From assembly GCA_007121485.1 (NCBI GenBank), contig SKKM01000236.1:1-5564 (forward strand): 5,564 nucleotides of DNA, read 5' to 3'. Numbering within the stretch: the first letter of the stretch is position 1; the number at the start of each line of letters is the position of its first letter. The position numbers and the translations under genes were made by a program. Source of the stretch: Wenzhouxiangella sp. (GTDB taxonomy: Bacteria; Pseudomonadota; Gammaproteobacteria; Xanthomonadales; Wenzhouxiangellaceae). This document shows, one piece after another, positions 1 to 5,564 of this stretch. The notes under the pieces are model-generated. The model was not told the DNA's origin. It made no database searches and saw only the letters and a program-made list of their open reading frames with translations.

Positions 1-1160
1 CGCGGCCAGTCGACGCAGACCGCGTCGTACAGCTCGCGCATGGAATTGCCCAGCAGCGTGTCTTCCTGCCCCGGCACGTCCGGCCAGCCGGGCCAGTCCT
101 CGCTGCAGCCGACGGCAAAGTTCAGGCCCACGGCAATCATGTCGGCCATCTGGTCGGTGACGATCAGCGCCTGGCTGGCGATCCGCGAAGGATTGCCGGT
201 GGCGGCCGCTTCATGAATGAGGTAGGGAATCATCATCTGCGACTGCGGGCCGTAGGACAGGAAGCGCAGCGCCGTGGCCAGGGTGGCGCGGGTGAAGGGA
301 ATATCGACCGCGCTGCCCTTGCGCGGATGGGTCACCGCCAGCAAGGGCCCGTCGTCATGGTCGGGATGGGCGCTTTTCAGCGTTTCGAAGGCTTCGTCCA
401 GGCCCGGGAACGTGGCGTTGCATTCGCGGTCGCCGGCACAGGCGGCGATCAGGCGGTTCAGGGCCAGGTCCAGTTTCAGGCCGTGCTCGGCGCCCAGGTG
501 CAGGCGGGTCGGCACCACCGCATCGAGGATCACGCTGCGCACGCGCTCGGGGAACATGCGCAGGTAGACCTGCGCCATGCGCGTGCCGTAGGAGCCGCCG
601 ATGAGGTTGACCTGCTCGAAGCCATAGTGCGCGCGCAGGGCTTCCAGGTCGCGTGCGGCGTCGGTGCTGGTATAGAAACGCACGTCCGCGTCCCAGCGCC
701 GCTTGCAGTCGAACAGTTGCTCGATGATGCGCTCGTGCGACGGATCCAGCCAGGCTTCCCCCTCGTCATCGAAGCTGCAGTCCAGCGGGTTGGAGCCGCC
801 GGTGCCGCGCTGGTCGAGAAAGATCAGGTCGCGCTGTCGATTGATGTCGCGCAGGGCCAGGCGCATGATGGGTGCGGTGTCGCGCGCCGACTGGCCGGGG
901 CCGCCGGCGAGGAAAAAGACGGGGTCGGGCCGGCTGCGTGGGCCGCGCGCCGGCATCACCGCGTAGGCCAGCTCGAGCTGGCGGCCCTCGGGGCGGTCCG
1001 GGTCTTCCGGCACCGTCAGGCTGCCGCACAGCGCGGTGGCGGTCACGCGTCCGCCGGCGGCCGACAGTTCGCAGTTGCTCAGGTCGCCGTAGAGGTCGGT
1101 GGCCTGGGCCGGATGGCCAAGAAGCAGCAGCAGGCCGCCTAGCGTCAATAGCCGAATCAT
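1..1160 (-). CDS. Secreted alpha/beta-hydrolase, S33/tripeptidyl aminopeptidase-like (partial, C-terminus outside window)
   Basis: Reading the minus strand from an ATG at 1160 gives 386 uninterrupted residues that run off the window edge. The first 20 residues form a signal peptide with a poly-Leu core and a likely cut after AQA, so the enzyme is probably exported to the periplasm or outside. Family marks appear in order: FFLAGGPGQS (82-91, oxyanion-hole loop), a DQRGTGGSNPL stretch, and the nucleophile elbow GGSYGT (188-193), with Ser190 as predicted nucleophile. A strand ILDAVVPT follows, then a helical lid region. The family usually has about 480-520 residues, and the catalytic Asp and His lie near the C-terminus, so they are not visible here. 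Known relatives are serine peptidases or esterases that remove short N-terminal peptides or proline; the true substrate cannot be told. An in-frame GTG at 1163 directly precedes the ATG, and an AAGGAA ribosome site sits slightly far upstream (about 1175-1180). The gene is divergent from the ABC operon. Confidence 0.9.
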   Translation of the reverse strand, partial: MIRLLTLGGLLLLLGHPAQATDLYGDLSNCELSAAGGRVTATALCGSLTVPEDPDRPEGRQLELAYAVMPARGPRSRPDPVFFLAGGPGQSARDTAPIMRLALRDINRQRDLIFLDQRGTGGSNPLDCSFDDEGEAWLDPSHERIIEQLFDCKRRWDADVRFYTSTDAARDLEALRAHYGFEQVNLIGGSYGTRMAQVYLRMFPERVRSVILDAVVPTRLHLGAEHGLKLDLALNRLIAACAGDRECNATFPGLDEAFETLKSAHPDHDDGPLLAVTHPRKGSAVDIPFTRATLATALRFLSYGPQSQMMIPYLIHEAAATGNPSRIASQALIVTDQMADMIAVGLNFAVGCSEDWPGWPDVPGQEDTLLGNSMRELYDAVCVDWP

Positions 1161-1250
1161 CACGGTCGTCGGGTTTCCTTGCCGGGCTTGGCGATACACT
1201 GGGGAGCTAGCTTACACCCGGACCCGCCAAAGACTGATGTGCCATCCGTC
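1161..1250. promoter_or_regulatory. Divergent intergenic region between hydrolase and ABC transporter genes
   Basis: This 90-bp gap must hold the promoters of both divergent genes. On the plus strand TACACT (1195-1200) is the best -10 candidate, but it lacks a convincing -35 box; TTGGCG (1188-1193) with TTACAC (1212-1217) is a weaker option. An 8-bp perfect palindrome AGCTAGCT lies at 1205-1212. The minus-strand ribosome site for the hydrolase is the AAGGAA near 1175-1180. No strong terminator or RNA structure is visible. The region is certain by position; the individual promoter boxes are guesses. Confidence 0.35.
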
Positions 1251-2206
<956 letters not shown>

Positions 2207-2210
<4 letters not shown>

Positions 2211-2992
2211 GCGAGAAGGTGTCGGCACGCTCCTACTGGATCGGTTACCAGACCATCCTGATCAAGGAGGTCACCCGCATCCTGCGCATCTGGGCCCAGA
2301 CCCTGCTGCCGCCGGTGATCACCATGAGCCTGTACTTCGTCATCTTCGGCGCCATCATCGGCCGCCGGGTCGGCGAGATGGGCGGTCTGCCCTACATGGA
2401 CTTCATCGTGCCGGGCCTGATCATGCTGACCGTGATCACCAACTCCTACGGCAACGTCACCAGCTCCTTTTTCGGCGCCAAGTTCGGCCGCCACGTCGAG
2501 GAGTTGCTGGTCTCGCCCCTGCCGCCGTGGATCATCCTTGCCGGCTACATCTCCGGCGCGGTGTTCCGCGCCGTGGCGGTGGGCCTGCTGGTGTGGCTGG
2601 TGGCGGGATTCTTCTCCGGCTTCCACATGCACAACTTCCTCGTCACCGTCAGCGTCCTGCTGCTGACCGCCGTGGTGTTCGCCCTGGCCGGCTTCATCAA
2701 CGCCATCTACGCGCAGAAGTTCGACGACATCTCCATCATCCCCACCTTCGTGCTCCAGCCGATGACCTACCTGGGCGGGGTGTTCTTCTCGGTCAGCCTG
2801 CTGCCTGGCATCGCCCAGCAGATCGCCCTGATCAATCCCATCGTCTACATGGTCAACGCGTTCCGCTACGGCCTGCTGGGGGTGACGGACGTGCCCCTGT
2901 GGATCGCCTACGCGATGATTTTCATCTTTGGAGCGGTCCTGTTCGGGGTGTGCCTGCGCTTGTTGTCACGCGGTGTTGGCCTGCGCTCCTGA
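2207..2992 (+). CDS. yadH: ABC-2 type transporter permease, YadH-like
   Basis: This 261-residue inner-membrane protein is the channel half of the exporter and probably acts as a homodimer with two YadG-type ATPases. Six hydrophobic segments fit the ABC-2 fold: roughly residues 33-51, 62-82, 108-136, 144-166, 175-197 and 231-252. The N-terminal amphipathic helix (about 15-30) is the expected coupling region. Diagnostic blocks include LLPPVITMSLYFVIFG, YMDFIVPGLIMLTVITNSY, SSFFGAKF, the conserved FDDIS..PTFVL..MTYLGGVF stretch (172-193), and INPIVYMVNAFRYG (209-222). The protein ends in RGVGLRS, much like E. coli YadH, whose length is close to 256. The ATG overlaps the yadG stop as ATGA (2207-2210), so translation is coupled. 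A clear AGGAGA ribosome site (2194-2199) lies inside the end of yadG. The transported substrate cannot be inferred. Confidence 0.95.
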
Positions 2993-3052
2993 GGGGGTCA
3001 GCGGTCACAGAGGTATGGCCGCCATAAAGTCGCGCCTGCAAGGAAGCCTGAG

Positions 3053-3097
3053 ATCGGCCGGTGTCGCCATTCCCGGCCGATGCATCCGGTTCTTCTT
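3053..3097. terminator. Hairpin between convergent genes, probable terminator
   Basis: ATCGGCCGG (3053-3061) and CCGGCCGAT (3073-3081) form a perfect 9-bp GC-rich stem with an 11-base loop. On the plus strand it is followed, after GCATCCGG, by the pyrimidine run TTCTTCTT (3090-3097), which is only a weak U-tract. It lies 60 bp after the yadH stop and 19 bp beyond the stop of the convergent 136-codon gene. It could therefore end transcription from either side. The stem is seen directly; its terminator role is inferred. The rest of the gap holds only a small TATGGC/GCCATA inverted repeat (3014-3026). Confidence 0.55.
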
Positions 3098-3099
3098 GA

Positions 3100-3510
3100 T
3101 CAGCGCAGTTTGATTCGCCCGCCGGGCACGGCGCCGCTGTTGCCGCCCTGCAGGTCGCCCAGTCCGGCGCCGCCCTGGCCGGGCACCATGATCGACGAGG
3201 CCTGCTCGCGCTGCAGGCGCTTGATTTCTTCCACGGCTTCCTCGATGGCCTTTTCCGCCGCCTGGCCGAAGCCTTCGATGGCGGCAGACAGGCTCTCGCC
3301 CGGCAGCTCGAAGCTCAGCGGCAGCGGGCCGGCCTGGGTCATGACCTGGGTCTGGCCGTAGTAGCTCACACTGCGGCTGGGGTCGGTCTTACCATCCGCG
3401 GTGACCGGGGTGAGTACGCGCACCGTGCCGACGCGGCCGTCGGTGTAGGTGTCTTCGCGCACGAGTTGGCTCGCGTCCATGCGAAACTGTTCGGCGGTGG
3501 GCTGATTCAT
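3100..3510 (-). CDS. Uncharacterised conserved-looking 136-residue protein
   Basis: I do not recognise a named family. The protein has no signal peptide or membrane segment, so it is probably cytoplasmic. Three parts can be seen. Residues 25-69 look beta-rich (GRVGTVRVLTPV, then SVSYYGQTQVMTQAGPLPLSFEL). Residues 72-105 form one charged helix, able to be a coiled coil, with the core GFGQAAEKAIEEAVEEIKRL. A Gly-rich flexible tail follows (109-131) and ends in basic RIKLR. A clean AAGGA ribosome site (3517-3521 on the minus strand) sits 6 bases before the ATG, and a promoter candidate lies further upstream. Codon use is like that of its neighbours, and the start, ribosome site and terminator context all support a real gene. 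It is divergent from nfeD and convergent with yadH, so it is a single-gene transcript. Function is unknown; a small oligomeric or binding protein is the most that its shape suggests. Confidence 0.82.
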   Translation of the reverse strand: MNQPTAEQFRMDASQLVREDTYTDGRVGTVRVLTPVTADGKTDPSRSVSYYGQTQVMTQAGPLPLSFELPGESLSAAIEGFGQAAEKAIEEAVEEIKRLQREQASSIMVPGQGGAGLGDLQGGNSGAVPGGRIKLR

Positions 3511-3522
3511 TGGCTATCCTTG

Positions 3523-3532
3523 CAAGCGCTTG
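3523..3532. repeat. Perfect 10-bp palindrome next to the ribosome site of the 136-codon gene
   Basis: CAAGCGCTTG is fully self-complementary and sits one base upstream of the AAGGA ribosome site, within the predicted leader of the minus-strand gene. It could be a repressor half-site pair or a small structure, but a palindrome of this size also occurs by chance. Confidence 0.25.
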
Positions 3533-3550
3533 AGCGGGGTCAGTTGCATG

Positions 3551-3578
3551 AGATTAGGGCGGTCGAGCGGGGATTCAA
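3551..3578 (-). promoter_or_regulatory. Candidate sigma70-type promoter for the 136-codon gene
   Basis: On the minus strand TTGAAT (3578-3573) is followed after 16 bp by TAATCT (3556-3551). Both keep the most conserved bases of the -35 and -10 boxes. The predicted transcript would start near 3544 and give a leader of about 34 bases containing the AAGGA ribosome site. Spacing and geometry are good, but no experimental support is available. Confidence 0.45.
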
Positions 3579-3633
3579 CGCAGCCGGGGCGAACGAAGCG
3601 TCTGTGGCGCGGTCATACCGGGCCGCGCTACTC

Positions 3634-3662
3634 TTGACATGCTGCTCAGTGTGGCTTAGGTC
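3634..3662 (+). promoter_or_regulatory. Candidate promoter for the nfeD-slipin operon with consensus -35 box
   Basis: TTGACA (3634-3639) matches the sigma70 -35 consensus exactly. At the ideal 17-bp spacing the -10 position reads TAGGTC (3657-3662), which is poor; the better-looking TAATAC (3663-3668) would need 23 bp. If TAGGTC is used, transcription would start around 3669, giving an almost leaderless message for the GTG at 3671 or the ATG at 3674. A weak -10 beside a perfect -35 may mean activator dependence or simply a weak promoter. Confidence 0.4.
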
Positions 3663-3673
3663 TAATACCTGTG

Positions 3674-5212
3674 ATGAAAAGCACGAAGATGACAAGCACG
3701 TCGCTGGCTCGGCGGAGGCCACGCCCGGCATTTCGCCTGGCCAGCCTGCTGCTGGTGCTGCTGGGCGCGGTGCTGCTGGCTCTGCCGCAGCCGCGCGCCA
3801 GTGAGCGCACGGTATTCGTGCTCGACATCTACGGCCCGATCGGGCCGGCGATCAAGGACTACATGGTGCGCGGCATCGAGCGTGCCGAGGACGAAGGGGC
3901 GGCCATGGTGGTGCTGCGCATGGACACCCCGGGTGGCCTGGATGCTTCGATGCGCGACATGATCAGCAAGATCCTCAACTCCCGGGTCCCGGTGGCGACC
4001 TGGGTCGGCCCGCCCGGCGCACGGGCGGCCAGCGCCGGCACGTACATCCTCTACGCCTCGCACGTGGCCGCGATGGCGCCCTCGACCAACCTGGGCGCGG
4101 CCACGCCGGTGCAAGTCGGCGGCGGTGGGGGTGGCGGCGAGGACCAGTCCCGGCAACGTCCGCGCACACCGATCGAGCGCGCCCGCGACGCGCTGACCTC
4201 GGAGCGCGAGGCTGCCGAAGCCGCCGACAATGGCGACGAAGCCGCCCCGGCCGAAGACGCGGAAGCCGCCCCGGCGGAAGACGCCGAAGCCGAACCGGAG
4301 CGCGAGCCGCTGCGCGGTACCGCCACCGAGCGCAAGGTCATCGAGGACGCCGTGGCCTATATCCGCGGCCTGGCCGAGCGTCACGGCCGGAACGCCGACT
4401 GGGCGGAGCGCGCGGTGCGCGAGGCGGTCAGCCTGACCGCGACCGACGCCCTGGAAAAGAACGTCATCGACCTGGTCGCGGAAAACCTGGAGGACCTGCT
4501 GCGCCAGGCCCACGGCCGCGAGGTCAAGGTTGGCGACGTCATGGTCACGCTCGATGTCGAAGGCGCGCGCATCGAGATCATCGAACAGGACTGGCGCAGC
4601 CGCTTCCTCGGCGTGATCACCAACCCGACCCTGGCCTTCATGCTGTTGATGGTCGGCGTTTACGGGCTGATCCTGGAAGGCTCCAACCCGGGCGCCCTGG
4701 TGCCGGGCGTGATCGGCGGCATCAGCCTGCTGCTGGCGCTGTATGCTTTCCAGATTCTGCCGGTGAATTACGCCGGGTTCGCCCTGATGATTCTCGGGTT
4801 TCTATTGATCGCGGTGGAGTTATTCGTGCCCTCGTTCGGCATTCTCGGCATCGGCGGCATCGCCGCGGTGGTGTTCGGCTCGATCATCCTGTTCGACACC
4901 GAGGTGCCGGGCTTCGTGGTCAACACCGGGCTGATCGCGGCCATGGGCCTGTTCTCGGCGTTGATCTTCGCCGCGGTGATCTACCTGGTCACCCGCTCGC
5001 ATCGCAACCCGCGCGTGACCGGCACCGAGTCGCTGGTCGGGCGCGAGGCGGAGTCCATTTCCGATTTCAGCGCTGGCCGGGGCCGCGTCCACATCGAGGG
5101 CGAAGACTGGTCGGCGCGCGGCGATGACTCGATTCGCAAGGGCGACCTGGTCACGATCGAAGCTGCCGACGGCTTGACGCTCAAGGTCAGGTCCAGTTCA
5201 GCGTCGTCTTGA
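3674..5212 (+). CDS. nfeD: Full-length NfeD membrane-bound serine protease (ClpP-like domain plus NfeD domain)
   Basis: This 512-residue protein has an Arg-rich start and a hydrophobic signal or anchor (about 22-37), then a ClpP-class protease domain. The domain shows MDTPGG (83-88) and GARAASAGTY, where Ser120 is the predicted nucleophile. The predicted catalytic Lys is Lys221 in ERKVIEDAVAYIRGLAE, by analogy with the Ser/Lys dyad of the Pyrococcus 1510-N protease. Between them lies a long insertion (about 149-216) with a seven-Gly run and Ala/Glu repeats. Four or five membrane segments follow (about 318-336, 340-364, 366-389, 390-407, 419-441). Last comes a soluble OB-fold NfeD domain (about 447-507) with GRVHIEGEDWSARGD. 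The active site is expected outside the cytoplasm. The next gene is a slipin, the classic partner and substrate. Start choice is uncertain: GTG 3671, ATG 3674 and ATG 3689 are all in frame, and ribosome sites are weak (AGGT at 3658-3661). Confidence 0.93.
   Translation: MKSTKMTSTSLARRRPRPAFRLASLLLVLLGAVLLALPQPRASERTVFVLDIYGPIGPAIKDYMVRGIERAEDEGAAMVVLRMDTPGGLDASMRDMISKILNSRVPVATWVGPPGARAASAGTYILYASHVAAMAPSTNLGAATPVQVGGGGGGGEDQSRQRPRTPIERARDALTSEREAAEAADNGDEAAPAEDAEAAPAEDAEAEPEREPLRGTATERKVIEDAVAYIRGLAERHGRNADWAERAVREAVSLTATDALEKNVIDLVAENLEDLLRQAHGREVKVGDVMVTLDVEGARIEIIEQDWRSRFLGVITNPTLAFMLLMVGVYGLILEGSNPGALVPGVIGGISLLLALYAFQILPVNYAGFALMILGFLLIAVELFVPSFGILGIGGIAAVVFGSIILFDTEVPGFVVNTGLIAAMGLFSALIFAAVIYLVTRSHRNPRVTGTESLVGREAESISDFSAGRGRVHIEGEDWSARGDDSIRKGDLVTIEAADGLTLKVRSSSASS
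4238..4298 (+). repeat. 24-bp tandem repeat within nfeD coding an EAAPAEDA unit
   Basis: Two adjacent 24-bp units (4238-4261 and 4262-4285) differ at two bases and each encodes EAAPAEDA. A partial third unit (4286-4298) encodes EAEP. They lie in the acidic insertion of the protease domain. The repeat length is a multiple of three, so gain or loss of units would keep the frame. A run of seven glycine codons (4118-4138) lies just upstream in the same insertion. Confidence 0.85.
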
Positions 5213-5247
5213 TGCACTCTTTCACTGCCAGAACCTAGGAGACTGTC

Positions 5248-5564
5248 ATGAGCCTCGATTTCCTGTACTTCATTGCCACGGTGGTGGTGATCCTGGCGCT
5301 GTTGATCGCCAACACCATCAAGATCCTGCGCGAGTACGAGCGCGGCGTGATCTTCACCCTGGGCCGCTTCTACAAGGTCAAGGGTCCGGGCATCATCATC
5401 GTCATCCCGTTCATCCAGCAGATCGTGCGCGTGGATCTGCGCACCATCGTGCTCGACGTGCCGACCCAGGACGTGATCTCGCGCGACAACGTCTCGGTCA
5501 AGGTCAACGCGGTGATCTATTACAAGGTCGTCGATCCGCAGAAGGCCATCATCAACGTCGAGCG
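5248..5564 (+). CDS. Slipin (stomatin/SPFH-domain membrane protein), partial
   Basis: Only the first 105 residues are in the window; the gene runs off the edge. An N-terminal membrane segment (about 5-24) is followed by the start of the SPFH domain. Typical slipin blocks are REYERGVIFTLGRF (28-41), GPGIIIVIPFI (46-56), VDLRTIVLDVP (62-72), and QDVISRDNVSVKVNAVIYYKV (74-94). Slipins form oligomeric scaffolds at the membrane and work with NfeD proteases; in the archaeal pair the protease cuts the stomatin near its C-terminal hydrophobic region, which is outside this window. A strong AGGAGA ribosome site (5237-5242) lies 5 bases before the ATG. The gap to nfeD is 35 bp with no terminator, so the two genes are almost surely co-transcribed. 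QmcA/HflK-type SPFH proteins are less likely given these motifs and the NfeD neighbour. Confidence 0.93.
   Translation, partial: MSLDFLYFIATVVVILALLIANTIKILREYERGVIFTLGRFYKVKGPGIIIVIPFIQQIVRVDLRTIVLDVPTQDVISRDNVSVKVNAVIYYKVVDPQKAIINVE

Noticed and set aside
213..1142. 309-codon open frame on the plus strand
   Set aside because: It is antisense to the hydrolase gene, whose signal peptide and catalytic motifs are clear. Its product is a low-complexity Ala/Gly/Arg-rich sequence typical of GC-rich shadow frames.
3014..3026. Inverted repeat TATGGC-C-GCCATA after yadH
   Set aside because: A one-base loop is not physically good and the stem is short. Without a U-tract it is not a credible terminator, though it could be a minor protein site.
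4238..4298. Short direct repeats considered as a CRISPR-like or mobile-element trace
   Set aside because: The units are adjacent without spacers and lie in frame within a coding region, so they are a protein-level tandem repeat.
3662..4513. 283-codon minus-strand open frame opposite nfeD
   Set aside because: It is the reverse of a protease domain with intact catalytic motifs. It has no recognisable motif and no ribosome site of its own.

Overview
The window is GC-rich DNA with tightly packed, codon-biased genes. It looks like a chromosomal segment from a gammaproteobacterium, perhaps Xanthomonadales or Chromatiales. This rests on the close resemblance of one gene pair to E. coli yadG/yadH and on a proteobacterial-type long NfeD protease paired with a slipin. 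The taxonomic guess is inference. I see no mobile element, tRNA, rRNA or CRISPR array.

Layout: (1) Positions 1-1160, minus strand: the N-terminal 386 residues of a secreted alpha/beta-hydrolase of the S33 / tripeptidyl-aminopeptidase-like type, cut by the window edge. (2) Positions 1161-1250: a short divergent control region. (3) Positions 1251-2992, plus strand: a two-gene operon with an ATGA stop/start overlap. It encodes an ABC ATPase (YadG-like) and its ABC-2 type permease (YadH-like). (4) Positions 2993-3099: a convergent intergenic gap with a 9-bp-stem hairpin that probably terminates transcription. (5) Positions 3100-3510, minus strand: a small uncharacterised 136-residue protein. (6) Positions 3511-3673: a second divergent control region with a promoter candidate on each strand. 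(7) Positions 3674-5212, plus strand: a full-length NfeD membrane serine protease with an unusual acidic, repeat-containing insertion. (8) Positions 5248-5564, plus strand: the start of a slipin (stomatin/SPFH) gene, cut by the window edge.

Two functional modules are clear. YadG and YadH would form one exporter, with the ATPase dimer driving the ABC-2 membrane dimer; the substrate is unknown. NfeD and the slipin form the well-known protease/scaffold pair. In the archaeal example the NfeD-type protease cleaves the C-terminal part of its partner stomatin, and the pair is thought to act in membrane quality control. The window is largely ordinary housekeeping or accessory-membrane content. I found no convincing new system; the most distinctive items are the NfeD insertion and the 136-residue orphan protein divergent from nfeD.
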